DNA of 64,000 bases from the NCBI GenBank assembly GCA_038321965.1, contig JBBQFL010000015.1, forward strand, positions 19,978-83,977. The letters run 5' to 3'. The stretch comes from UKL13-2 sp038321965 (GTDB taxonomy: Bacteria; Pseudomonadota; Gammaproteobacteria; Burkholderiales; Usitatibacteraceae). The translations under genes and the position numbers were made by a program. The first letter of the stretch is position 1. The number at the start of each line of letters is the position of its first letter. The notes beneath the pieces were generated by a model. It was not told where the DNA came from. It saw only the letters and a list, made by a program, of their open reading frames with translations, and ran no database searches. Positions 1-8,335 of the stretch are shown here, piece by piece.

Positions 1-26
1 ACGAAGCACTGAAATCAGGCAAGTAA
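1..26 (+). CDS. Possible 3' end of an upstream gene (lon?)
   Basis: The third forward frame reads E-A-L-K-S-G-K followed by TAA at 24-26, so the window may begin inside the last codons of a plus-strand gene. In betaproteobacteria the gene before hupB is usually lon, which makes Lon protease the likeliest candidate. Only about eight codons are visible and no family motif can be read, so this is inference from gene order alone. Confidence 0.25.
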
Positions 27-68
27 GATCATAAATGTACGTAAGATAGCGAACAGGCGTAACTTTGC

Positions 69-98
69 TTGACACGTCCTTTCGCTACTTGATATAAA
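69..98 (+). promoter_or_regulatory. Sigma70-type promoter of hupB
   Basis: A perfect -35 hexamer TTGACA (69-74) is followed after 18 bp by TATAAA (93-98), about 130 bp upstream of the hupB GTG start. No other promoter this good is visible before the tRNAs, so hupB and the two tRNA genes may share a transcript. Confidence 0.65.
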
Positions 99-228
99 AC
101 CAACTTGCAGCGTGTATCGCAAATTATGCGAGTTGATGCTTCAATTTCCAGGTGAATTGTTTTTCACTTGATCGTCCGGCCCGCTCTTCGGGTCTGCATA
201 AGAAACTATCCCAGGAAGGATACGCCCC

Positions 229-501
229 GTGAACAAATCCGAATTGATTGAATCCATTGCCAAGTCCGCCGATATTTCAAAAGCCGCAGCACAGAGGGCG
301 CTGGACAGTATGGTTGGCGCTGTCAGGTTGTCACTTAAGCGCGGGCACATGGTCACCTTGGTGGGCTTTGGTACGTTTTACGTGGGTAAGCGGGCGGCTC
401 GTGCGGGACGAAATCCGCGCACTGGTGCCGCTATCAAGATCAAGGCGGCGAAAGTTCCAAAATTCCGTGCTGGAAAAGCGCTAAAGGATGCGTTAAACTA
501 G
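229..501 (+). CDS. hupB: DNA-binding protein HU, beta type
   Basis: This is a 90-residue HU-family nucleoid protein that bends DNA non-specifically. The family signature is clear: VGFGTF around residues 45-50, GRNPRTG in the DNA-gripping arm at about 61-67, and a C-terminal KVPKFRAGKALKDALN helix region. The length matches the family exactly. The start is GTG at 229, chosen because AGGAAGGA lies 8-9 bp upstream at 213-220 and the protein begins MNKSELIESIA like its homologues. The order HU - tRNA-Val - tRNA-Asp - ppiD is typical of betaproteobacteria. The gene is driven by the promoter at 69-98. Confidence 0.96.
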   Translation: MNKSELIESIAKSADISKAAAQRALDSMVGAVRLSLKRGHMVTLVGFGTFYVGKRAARAGRNPRTGAAIKIKAAKVPKFRAGKALKDALN

Positions 502-508
502 CGGGCTT

Positions 509-584
509 GGGTGCTTAGCTCAGCTGGTAGAGCGTCGCCCTTACAAGGCGAATGCCGGGGGTTCGAGCCCCTCAGCACCCACCA
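509..584 (+). tRNA. tRNA-Val (anticodon TAC)
   Basis: Complete cloverleaf of 76 nt including an encoded CCA (582-584). The acceptor stem is GGGTGCT/AGCACCC. The anticodon arm TCGCC-CTTACAA-GGCGA shows TAC in the loop, and the T arm contains GGTTCGAGCC. It starts 7 bp after the hupB stop codon, so it is probably processed from a hupB transcript. Confidence 0.96.
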
Positions 585-651
585 GCAGTAACGCAGCAAG
601 TATTGGCAATAAATCAGTATCAAGTTCCCATCAGGGACGCTACCGACTAAT

Positions 652-728
652 GGAGTGGTAGTTCAGTTGGTTAGAATACCGGCCTGTCACGCCGGGGGTC
701 GCGGGTTCGAGTCCCGTCCACTCCGCCA
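652..728 (+). tRNA. tRNA-Asp (anticodon GTC)
   Basis: Complete cloverleaf of 77 nt including CCA (726-728). The acceptor stem is GGAGTGG/CCACTCC, the anticodon loop in CCGGC-CTGTCAC-GCCGG carries GTC, and the T arm has GGGTTCGAGTCCC. It is followed immediately by a terminator. Confidence 0.96.
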
Positions 729-733
729 GACCA

Positions 734-762
734 GGGGCGAGCTTTCGAGTTCGCCCCTTTTT
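734..762 (+). terminator. Rho-independent terminator after tRNA-Asp
   Basis: Stem GGGGCGA (734-740) pairs with TCGCCCC (751-757), followed by a T-run at 758-762. It lies 5 bp after the tRNA CCA end and closes the hupB-tRNA transcription unit. Confidence 0.85.
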
Positions 763-823
763 ATATGCGCCCCAATTTGCTTCATCGATAACTAGTCACA
801 CTTTTCAAAGACTGAATAAAAGC

Positions 824-2731
824 ATGCTAGAGACCATTCGCACTGCCGCAAGCACATGGATTGCCAAAGTGATTCTCGCGCTGATCACTTTCCCGTTTGC
901 GTTGTGGGGTGTCGAATCCTATATTCGGACGGCGCCGGGGCAAGAAACCGCAGCGACCGTGGAAAAAGAGAAAATTACAACACAGGAATTTCAGCAGGCC
1001 GTGCGAAATCAGCTGGATCAATTTCGCCAACAGTTTGGCGGTAGCATTGACGCCTCCGTTATGGACAACCCCGAGATGCGGAAGTCGATCCTTGACCAAT
1101 TGATCGACCAACGGCTGGTGGTTGAAGCCACAAAAAACAGCGGACTCGTAGTTAGTGATGCGACCTTGCGAGAGCGTATCGGCACGGAGCCCAGTTTTCA
1201 GCAGGATGGCAAGTTTGCTCCCACGCGCTATGAACTTTTCCTTAAGGCGCAGGGTTTGTCGGCAGTGGGTTTTGAAGGCCGGATGCGGCAGGATTTGGAA
1301 CGACAACAATTTGTCGAGAGCATTGCGTCGACCAGCTTTGCTTCAAACGCGAGCGTCAAGCAGTATTTGCGGGCGTCGGAGCAGACTCGCGATGTGGCGA
1401 TTATCAACATCGCGCCGGAGCAATTCTTGCCACAAGTGAAAATCACGCCTGACGCTGCCAAGGCGTTTTATGAACAAAAGAAAGTCGAGTTCACATCGCC
1501 CGAACAAGTGCGTGCTGAGTACGTCGAGCTGTCTGTGGATGCGTTGACGCCGACCATTCAGATTGCTGCGGAAGAGGTAAAAGCGTTCTACGAAGCCAAC
1601 AGCAACCGTTATATTCAGAAGGAGCAGCGTAAGGCCAGTCATATCCTCATCAACGTGACGCCAAAGGCAACGGACGCAGAGAAAAAAGCGGCAAAGGACA
1701 AAGCCGATGCGCTATTCGCGCAAGTTAAGAAAAATCCGAAAGAATTTGCGGAACTAGCCAAGAAAAACTCTCAAGATGCCGGCTCTGCAGTCAATGGGGG
1801 TGACCTCGGCTTTTTTGCACGCGGCGCGATGGTGAAGCCGTTTGAAGAGGCGACGTTTGGCGCAAAAAAGGACGAATTACTTGGGCCCGTCTTGTCGGAT
1901 TTTGGCTATCACATTATTCTCGTGACTGAAATTCAGGCGGAAAAAGGCAAAGGGCTCGCGGAAGTGGCGCCAGAAATTGAAGGTGAACTAAAAAAGCAAC
2001 GAGCGGCTCGCAAGTTTGCCGAACTCGCCGAGAAATTCACGAATGCTGCGTACGAGCAGTCAAGCAGTCTTAAAGCTGCCGCTGAAGCGGTGAGTCTGCC
2101 GATCAAGCAGTCGCCTTGGTTGGCAAAGGGGCAGGGCATGCCGCCGCCATTCAGCAATCAAAAGCTGCAGACGGCCTTGTTTTCCGAGGAAGTACAGAAA
2201 AATAAACGTAACACCGAGACGGTAGAAGTGGCCACCAATACGCTGGTCGTGGCGCGCTTACTGGAATCAAAACCTGCAGTCGTCAAGCCATTGGCTGAGG
2301 TCGAAGCGGGAATCATCGCGCGCCTGACGCGTGAAGAAGCTGGCAAGCTTGCCACCAAGGATGGAGAGGCAAAACTTGCTGCGCTAAAACAAGGCAAAGC
2401 TTCCGATCTCAAGTGGCCGGCTATGTTATCGGTCGGGCGTGCTGCACCAGGCGGGCTGGCGCCGAATGTCATTGAAGCGGCGATGAAAGCGGATCCTAAA
2501 GTGCTACCTGCCTTTGTGGGCACTGAAAAACCTGGTGGGGGGTTCGTTTTGGTGCAAGTAGGAAAAGTGAATGACTCGCCTGTGATTGATGAGGCAAAGT
2601 TGCAAACCACACGGACCCGCATCGCTCAAGCGCAAAACCAACAAGAAATTTTGGCCACACTTGCGCAAATACGCGCCAAGTCCAGTGTCACCATTTCCAA
2701 AGACGCGCTGACCAAGAAATCCGACCAATAG
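824..2731 (+). CDS. ppiD: Membrane-anchored periplasmic peptidyl-prolyl isomerase/chaperone PpiD
   Basis: This is a SurA/PpiD-type folding factor of 635 residues, close to the family length of about 620-640. One N-terminal membrane segment at about residues 12-34 (WIAKVILALITFPFALWGV) leaves the rest in the periplasm. A SurA-N-like chaperone domain spans about 40-190. A parvulin (PPIC) domain at about 265-370 contains RKASHILI, GGDLGFFARGAMVKPFEEA and FGYHIILV. A C-terminal lobe completes the chaperone part. The start ATG at 824 precedes a short positively charged segment before the anchor. PpiD helps fold outer-membrane and secreted proteins. Many homologues lack strong isomerase activity, so catalysis here is not assured. 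Confidence 0.93.
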   Translation: MLETIRTAASTWIAKVILALITFPFALWGVESYIRTAPGQETAATVEKEKITTQEFQQAVRNQLDQFRQQFGGSIDASVMDNPEMRKSILDQLIDQRLVVEATKNSGLVVSDATLRERIGTEPSFQQDGKFAPTRYELFLKAQGLSAVGFEGRMRQDLERQQFVESIASTSFASNASVKQYLRASEQTRDVAIINIAPEQFLPQVKITPDAAKAFYEQKKVEFTSPEQVRAEYVELSVDALTPTIQIAAEEVKAFYEANSNRYIQKEQRKASHILINVTPKATDAEKKAAKDKADALFAQVKKNPKEFAELAKKNSQDAGSAVNGGDLGFFARGAMVKPFEEATFGAKKDELLGPVLSDFGYHIILVTEIQAEKGKGLAEVAPEIEGELKKQRAARKFAELAEKFTNAAYEQSSSLKAAAEAVSLPIKQSPWLAKGQGMPPPFSNQKLQTALFSEEVQKNKRNTETVEVATNTLVVARLLESKPAVVKPLAEVEAGIIARLTREEAGKLATKDGEAKLAALKQGKASDLKWPAMLSVGRAAPGGLAPNVIEAAMKADPKVLPAFVGTEKPGGGFVLVQVGKVNDSPVIDEAKLQTTRTRIAQAQNQQEILATLAQIRAKSSVTISKDALTKKSDQ

Positions 2732-2751
2732 ACGCTTGTCGGATCCTTGAC

Positions 2752-2777
2752 AAAGCGCCTTGTTGGCCGGGCGCTTT
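2752..2777. terminator. Possible bidirectional hairpin between ppiD and SDR gene
   Basis: AAAGCGCC (2752-2759) pairs with GGCGCTTT (2770-2777) between two convergent genes, overlapping the SDR stop codon. Only short A and T stretches flank it, so termination is inferred from position. Confidence 0.45.
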
Positions 2778-3642
2778 AGTCTTTCAGGCTGAACATATCG
2801 CGCGGATTGCGTAATTCGGCAATATCCTCCAGACGCGCTTTGACAAGTTTCATGAAATTTGGGTGTGACAGGATATAAAACTGCCGGTCACGGATCGCTT
2901 CAAAAGTAATATTTGCCACATCGACCGCTGTGAGTCGGCCTGAGCTCACGGCCCGATCAATCATTTGTTGCGCCTTGACCATAGAGTCTGTCGGCCGTTC
3001 GGCATTTAGCATATCCTCTGGTCGGGAAACATGCGACTTGGAAATGCCGGTGGGTGTAAAACCCGGACACAGCACAGATACGGCGATGCGAGGTTCGACT
3101 TTTGCCAAATCGTGGTACAACGACTCGCTGTGCGCGACCACGGCATGCTTGCTGACGTTATAGGCACCCATCAGGCCCGGCGCGATCAAACCTGCGATCG
3201 ACGCCACGCTCACGATATGGCCCTCGTAGTTGGGGTCATTTTTTGCGGCAGCCAGCATCAACGGGGTAAATGTTCGCACGCCGTGGATCACGCCCCAAAG
3301 GTTGACGTTTAGCACCCATTCCCAATCCTTTACCGTGTTCTCCCAGATCAGTCCGCCGGAACCGACACCAGCGTTATTGAACAGACAATGAACCGCACCG
3401 AACGAATCGGTCGCCAGTGCGGCAAGCGATTCAATGTAATGGGCCTTCGACACGTCGCCGGCCAGCGCCACCACTTCCGCACCTGCCGATTTCAATTCAG
3501 CCACAGCTTCGTGCAATGGTTCCTCGCGAATGTCACCAAGCACGAGCCTCATTTTCAGCGTTGCCGCTTTGTCCGCGAATGCGCGGCCCAATCCACTCGC
3601 TCCGCCGGTGATGACGGCGATCTTATTCTCAAAATCTTTCAA
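2776..3642 (-). CDS. SDR family NAD(P)-dependent oxidoreductase
   Basis: Classical short-chain dehydrogenase/reductase of 288 residues. The cofactor motif TGGASGLG is at residues 12-19, NNAG at 89-92, Ser145 or Ser148 is the catalytic serine candidate, and Tyr161-x3-Lys165 (YNVSK) is the active site. The substrate cannot be read from the sequence. The C-terminal part after residue 190 resembles SDRs with an extended substrate lid. The start is TTG at 3642, supported by GGGGAA about 6 bp upstream on the minus strand. fabI lies upstream on the same strand 94 bp away, so the two may be co-transcribed. Confidence 0.88.
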   Translation of the reverse strand: MKDFENKIAVITGGASGLGRAFADKAATLKMRLVLGDIREEPLHEAVAELKSAGAEVVALAGDVSKAHYIESLAALATDSFGAVHCLFNNAGVGSGGLIWENTVKDWEWVLNVNLWGVIHGVRTFTPLMLAAAKNDPNYEGHIVSVASIAGLIAPGLMGAYNVSKHAVVAHSESLYHDLAKVEPRIAVSVLCPGFTPTGISKSHVSRPEDMLNAERPTDSMVKAQQMIDRAVSSGRLTAVDVANITFEAIRDRQFYILSHPNFMKLVKARLEDIAELRNPRDMFSLKD

Positions 3643-3736
3643 AGGTTTTCCCCATAATTTGTCGAGGGCTAGAATTTACGGGCATTTCAGGGCACTTTTG
3701 CTCGGAACGCCGCATGGAATATGACGCTACCTAAAT

Positions 3737-4522
3737 TTATGCGGGCATGCCGCTGGCGATGACATTGAAGCCGCAGTCGACGTAGGTAACTTCTCCGGTA
3801 ACGGCACTCGCGAGGTCACTCATCAGGAATGCGGCCACATTGCCGACTTCCTCTTGCGTAACATTTCGCCGCAATGGTGCTTGCTCTTCAAAGAACTTCA
3901 GCATTTTGCCGAAGCCACCGATACCAGCCGCGGCGAGTGTTTTGATGGGTCCCGCCGAAATCGCATTGGCGCGTATGCCCTTTGGACCCAGGCTGGCGGC
4001 CAAGTAACGCGTGACCGCTTCCAGACTGGCCTTCGCGGCGCCCATGGTGTTGTAATTCGGGACGACTCGCTCCGCGCCCAAATAAGTGAGCGTCAAGCAG
4101 GCTGCATTGCGGCCTTGCATCATCGGTAGTGCCGCCTTGGCCAGCGCCGCATAGCTATAGCTGGAAATATCGTGGGCAATTCGAAAGTTCTCGCGAGTCA
4201 TACCATCTAGAAAATCGCCGCCGATCGCCTCTCTGGGTGCGAAAGCAATTGCGTGTACAAACCCGTCAAGGCCGTCCCAATGCTTAGCCAATTCCACGAA
4301 AAGATTATCGATATCCGCGTCCTTGGACACATCGCAAGGCAGGATGATCTTGCCGTCAAAATCCGGTGCCAGTTTTTCAACGCGTTCGCGTATGCCTTCA
4401 CCCGCGTAGGTAAACGCCAATTCCGCTCCTTCGCGTTTCATTGCCTTGGCAATGCCGTAGGCAATTGAGCGTTGTGACAACAGCCCGGTGATCAGGATTT
4501 TTTTATTGGCAAGAAAGCCCAT
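3737..4522 (-). CDS. fabI: Enoyl-[acyl-carrier-protein] reductase (NADH)
   Basis: This enzyme performs the last reduction of each fatty-acid elongation cycle, enoyl-ACP to acyl-ACP, in the cytosol. It has 261 residues. The atypical SDR nucleotide motif of FabI is present at the N-terminus (ITGLLSQRSIAYGIA). The catalytic set Tyr147, Tyr157, Met160 and Lys164 lines up with E. coli Tyr146, Tyr156, Met159 and Lys163. An upstream in-frame ATG at 4591 would add 23 residues. The start at 4522 is preferred because GAGGAG lies about 8 bp before it and FabI proteins begin MGFL(x)GK(K)xLITG. It is divergent from the transporter operon beginning at 4662. Confidence 0.95.
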   Translation of the reverse strand: MGFLANKKILITGLLSQRSIAYGIAKAMKREGAELAFTYAGEGIRERVEKLAPDFDGKIILPCDVSKDADIDNLFVELAKHWDGLDGFVHAIAFAPREAIGGDFLDGMTRENFRIAHDISSYSYAALAKAALPMMQGRNAACLTLTYLGAERVVPNYNTMGAAKASLEAVTRYLAASLGPKGIRANAISAGPIKTLAAAGIGGFGKMLKFFEEQAPLRRNVTQEEVGNVAAFLMSDLASAVTGEVTYVDCGFNVIASGMPA

Positions 4523-4661
4523 GACTCGTTCTCCTCCTCGTGCGCGAAGCGGCAAGTTTAGCCGATTCAATCGCAGTAAAGTCTGACACAATGTGTTGCG
4601 CCGTTTCGGGTATAGTGAGCGCGCTTTTTATCGGGAACACTCGCTACCCCTTTGAGGTGAT

Positions 4662-6506
4662 ATGCGTTACAAACGACCGCTGGCCGGTTTATTAATTCGT
4701 GTGTTGGTTGGGTGCCAATTAGTGGCAATTTCAGGCTCGGCACTCTCGGCTTCGGCCGAATACAAGCCAGACCCCAACAAAGTCTTGCGCTACGCATTCG
4801 AAATTGCGGAGACCACACTTGACCCCCAAAAGGTTGCGGATCTGTACTCGAACATCGTCAACAGTGCGGTTTTCGATACGCCATTGGTCTATGACTATCT
4901 CGCAAACCCGGCAAAGCTAAAAATCAACACGCTGGCCTCCCTGCCAGAGGTATCCGCCGATTACAAGACTTTCACCTTTCGGGTGAAGCCTGGAATTTTC
5001 TTTGCCGATGACGCCGCGTTCGGCGGCAAGAAGCGGGAACTGGTTGCCGAAGACTACGTGTACTCCATCAAACGGCTATTTGACCCAAAGCTAACCGCGC
5101 CGCTGCTGGCGGAAGTCGACGGTTTTCTGGTCGGTTCTGTCGAATACCTCGACACGGCGCGCAAAGCCAACCGGCTGGATTACGATGCGCCGTTCGAGGG
5201 CGTTAAAGCCTTGGACAGATACACGTTTCAGATCAAGCTCATCAATCCCAAGCCCGTTTTCATTTACAACCTGACCGATTGCCGCTTTTCTTGCGCGGTC
5301 GCACGCGAAGTCGTTGAAAAATATGGGGCTGATATTGGTTCGCATCCAGTGGGCACAGGCGCATTTCGCATTGCCGAATGGCGGCGATCTTCCAGAATGG
5401 TATTTGAACCAAATCCTAATTTTCGCGAATTATATTTCGACGCAGAGCCGGGGTCGGATGACAAGGACGGACAAGCGATACTCGCGCGCTTGAAGGGCAA
5501 ACGCATGCCGCTGGTGGGTCGCATTGAAGTCTCGGTCATAGAGGAAATGCAGCCGCGCTGGATCTCATTTTTGGGCCGGGGCCAGGACTTAATGTGGAAA
5601 ATGCCGGAAGAATTTGCCAATACCGCCGTGCCCGATCACCAACTCGCGCCAAATTTGAAGAAACTTGGACTGCGATTCAAACAGACGCCTCTGCTCGATC
5701 TGACCTACATGTACTTCAACATGTACGACGAAACCGTTGGCGGCTATACCGCTGACAAGGTGGCGTTGCGGCGCGCAATTACGTTGGCCTACAAGACCCA
5801 GGATGAAATTAGCATCATTCGAAAAGGCCAGGCAATTGCCGCGCAGACGCCGTACAGTCCCGGCGTAGCGGGATACGACGCAAATTTTCGCACCAGTGCG
5901 AATGAATATAGTCCGTCGAAAGCCAATGCCTTATTGGACATGTACGGCTATGTCCGTGGAAGTGACGGTTACCGCACCATGCCGGACGGGCGCCCGCTGA
6001 TTTTGAAACATAACTCGACGCCGATTGAGCGCGACAAGCAGATTGATGAGATGTGGAAACGGTCGCTGGATGAGGTGGGTATTCGGATCGAGATCCGCAA
6101 GGCCAAATGGCCCGACCTGTTGAAAGAATCCTATGCGGGTAAATTGATGATGTGGCAACTGGGGAATTCGGCAACGTCACCTGATGCTGAAACATGGCTG
6201 AGTTCGCTTTACGGCCCGAATGAAGGGCAAAAAGGCAACCAGGCAAATTTCAAACTCAAAGCCTACGATGAGGCCTACGAGAAGGCCTCACTTCTCCCAG
6301 ATAGCCCGGAACGCACCAGGTTGTATCAAGAAATGGCCAAGCTCATGGTCGCTTATGCGCCATGGAAAATAAATTTGCATCGTATTGCCACTGACCTTTG
6401 GTACCCCTACGTGATTGGTTTTCGCCGCCCACTTGTTCAGTCACAAAACTGGTGGAGTTACATTGATATTGATCTGGCAGTTCTAAAACAATACGAATCA
6501 AAATGA
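4662..6506 (+). CDS. ABC transporter periplasmic substrate-binding protein, family 5 (paralogue 1 of 5)
   Basis: Extracytoplasmic solute receptor of 614 residues in the SBP family 5 (peptide/nickel type), closest in size and partner genes to YejA. A signal sequence occupies about residues 1-33. The mature part begins with PNKVLRYAFEIAETTLDPQ and shows the family landmarks HPVGTGAFRI, PNPNFRELYFD and VGGYTADKVALRRAI. Two cysteines in DCRFSC are shared only with paralogue 2. The DxDxDG loop found in the other four copies is lost here (RGSDGYRTMPDG). GAGGTGAT precedes the ATG. The stop overlaps the next gene as ATGA, indicating translational coupling. The ligand is unknown; oligopeptide is a family-level guess. 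Confidence 0.87.
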   Translation: MRYKRPLAGLLIRVLVGCQLVAISGSALSASAEYKPDPNKVLRYAFEIAETTLDPQKVADLYSNIVNSAVFDTPLVYDYLANPAKLKINTLASLPEVSADYKTFTFRVKPGIFFADDAAFGGKKRELVAEDYVYSIKRLFDPKLTAPLLAEVDGFLVGSVEYLDTARKANRLDYDAPFEGVKALDRYTFQIKLINPKPVFIYNLTDCRFSCAVAREVVEKYGADIGSHPVGTGAFRIAEWRRSSRMVFEPNPNFRELYFDAEPGSDDKDGQAILARLKGKRMPLVGRIEVSVIEEMQPRWISFLGRGQDLMWKMPEEFANTAVPDHQLAPNLKKLGLRFKQTPLLDLTYMYFNMYDETVGGYTADKVALRRAITLAYKTQDEISIIRKGQAIAAQTPYSPGVAGYDANFRTSANEYSPSKANALLDMYGYVRGSDGYRTMPDGRPLILKHNSTPIERDKQIDEMWKRSLDEVGIRIEIRKAKWPDLLKESYAGKLMMWQLGNSATSPDAETWLSSLYGPNEGQKGNQANFKLKAYDEAYEKASLLPDSPERTRLYQEMAKLMVAYAPWKINLHRIATDLWYPYVIGFRRPLVQSQNWWSYIDIDLAVLKQYESK

Positions 6507-8335
6507 AATTTGTCGCGAGAGGTTTTTGCCGATTTATATTTGCAGGCATCGGCGCGTTTGCACTTGTGGTCGTGTGTGCAGCCAGTGCACAATCCGACTC
6601 AAACAAAGTCTTGCGGTACGCGTTTGAGGTGGCTGAAACCAGCTTCGATCCGCAAAAAGTCACCGACGTTTACTCGACCATCGTCAACAAGGCAATGTTT
6701 GATTCGCCGCTTCGGTATGACAACCTCGCACGTCCCGCCAAGCTGGTGCCCAACACGTTGATCGCGATGCCCGAAGTTTCTTCCGATTACAGGACGTTTA
6801 TATTGCGTGTGAAGCCCGGCATCTACTTCGACAATCACGAAGTATTTGGCGGCAAGAAGCGCGAGTTAACTGCCGAGGATTACATCTACTCGATCAAACG
6901 CACCCTTGACCCTAAACTCTCCGCCCCGTCGCTGGCCGAGCTCGAAGGATACGTCGTCGGCTCGGTAGAATTCCTGAAACGGGTTCGCGCTAGCGGCAAG
7001 ATGGAGTACGACTCGCCCATCGAAGGCTTGAAGGTCATTGACCGCTACACATTTCAAATCAAGTTAAACGAGCCCAAGCCAAACTGGATTTATCGCTTTG
7101 CCGATTGCCGGGTGAGTTGCGCGGTTGCGCGTGAAGTTGTTGAGAAATACGGGGAAGATATCGGCTCCCATCCGGTCGGCACTGGCCCATATCGGCTGAA
7201 ATCGTGGAAGCGATCATCGAAGATGGTGTTTGAACCCAATCCAAATTTCCGCGAAGAGTATTACAGTGGCGAGCCAACAGCCGACGATACGGAAGGGCAA
7301 GCTATCCTCGCCAAACTGAAGGGTCGGCGCGTGCCCATGGTTGGGCGCTTTGAAGTATCGATTATCGAAGAACGCCAGCCTCGATGGATATCTTTTCTAA
7401 ACAAGGAATTCGATTTACTCTGGCGCATGCCCGAAGATGTCGCGCAGCTAGCGGTACCGAACCGGCAACTTGCACCCAATCTGGTGAAGCAGGGTATACG
7501 CGCTGAATTGGTTCCCGCGCTGGATTTGGCGTATATGTACTTCAATATGAAAGACCCAATCGTCGGCGGATATTCAGCTGAAAAGGTTGCATTGCGTCGT
7601 GCCATTTCGCTCGGTTATCGATCAAAGGATGAGATCGATATTGTGTACAAGGGCCTGGCGATACTTCCTAACGCGCCATATAGCCCCGGCGTCGCAGGCT
7701 ATGACCCCAACTTCCGCACGGTCGCAAGCGAGTACAACCCTGCAAAGGCGAGGGCCTTGCTTGACATGCATGGTTATTTGGACCGCGATGGCGACGGCTA
7801 TCGCGAAATGCCCGACGGCAGCCCACTGATACTCAAGAGCAATTCCACGCCAACCGAAAAGGACCGCACGATCGATGAAGTCTGGCTGCGCTCGATGAAG
7901 GAAATCGGTATCCGCATTGAAGTTCGTAAGGCGAAGTGGCCCGACCTTCTCAAAGAATCCAATGCAGGCAAACTCATGATGTGGTTTCTCGCCGGATCCG
8001 CGTCGGAGCCCGATGCCGATACCTGGCTCCAGTCTCTGTATGGACCGAACTGTGGCTTCAAGGGCAACCGCGCGTGCTTTCAATTGAAGGAATACGACGC
8101 GACATTTGAGAAGGCCGAACGCATGCCGGACAGTCCCGAGCGGACCAAGCTGTACCAAGAAATGGCGCGGCTGATGGGGGCCTACGCGCCGTGGAAAATC
8201 AATATGCACCGCATCATGACCGATATGTGGTATCCCTACGTGATCGGCTTCCGCCGGCCATTGGTACAGACCGAGAACTGGTGGCGCTACGTCGATATCG
8301 ATCTCGACGCCAAGAAGAAGTTTGAAGAGCGTTAA
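6503..8335 (+). CDS. ABC transporter periplasmic substrate-binding protein, family 5 (paralogue 2 of 5)
   Basis: Second tandem copy, 610 residues, visibly the closest relative of paralogue 1 (shared runs such as EDYIYSIKR and AREVVEKYGEDIGSHPVGTG). A signal peptide of about 25-30 residues ends near AASAQSDS. It retains the DCR-SC cysteine pair, gains another pair near the C-terminus (YGPNCGFKGNRACF) absent from paralogue 1, and has the Ca-loop-like DRDGDGYREMPDG. The start overlaps the preceding stop by ATGA, and the 3' end overlaps the next gene by 14 bp. Tandem duplication followed by ligand-site divergence is the simplest reading. Confidence 0.87.
   Translation: MKFVARGFCRFIFAGIGAFALVVVCAASAQSDSNKVLRYAFEVAETSFDPQKVTDVYSTIVNKAMFDSPLRYDNLARPAKLVPNTLIAMPEVSSDYRTFILRVKPGIYFDNHEVFGGKKRELTAEDYIYSIKRTLDPKLSAPSLAELEGYVVGSVEFLKRVRASGKMEYDSPIEGLKVIDRYTFQIKLNEPKPNWIYRFADCRVSCAVAREVVEKYGEDIGSHPVGTGPYRLKSWKRSSKMVFEPNPNFREEYYSGEPTADDTEGQAILAKLKGRRVPMVGRFEVSIIEERQPRWISFLNKEFDLLWRMPEDVAQLAVPNRQLAPNLVKQGIRAELVPALDLAYMYFNMKDPIVGGYSAEKVALRRAISLGYRSKDEIDIVYKGLAILPNAPYSPGVAGYDPNFRTVASEYNPAKARALLDMHGYLDRDGDGYREMPDGSPLILKSNSTPTEKDRTIDEVWLRSMKEIGIRIEVRKAKWPDLLKESNAGKLMMWFLAGSASEPDADTWLQSLYGPNCGFKGNRACFQLKEYDATFEKAERMPDSPERTKLYQEMARLMGAYAPWKINMHRIMTDMWYPYVIGFRRPLVQTENWWRYVDIDLDAKKKFEER

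Noticed and set aside
141..356. Minus-strand open frame over the hupB promoter and start
   Set aside because: It opposes the clear HU gene and lacks a ribosome site and family resemblance.
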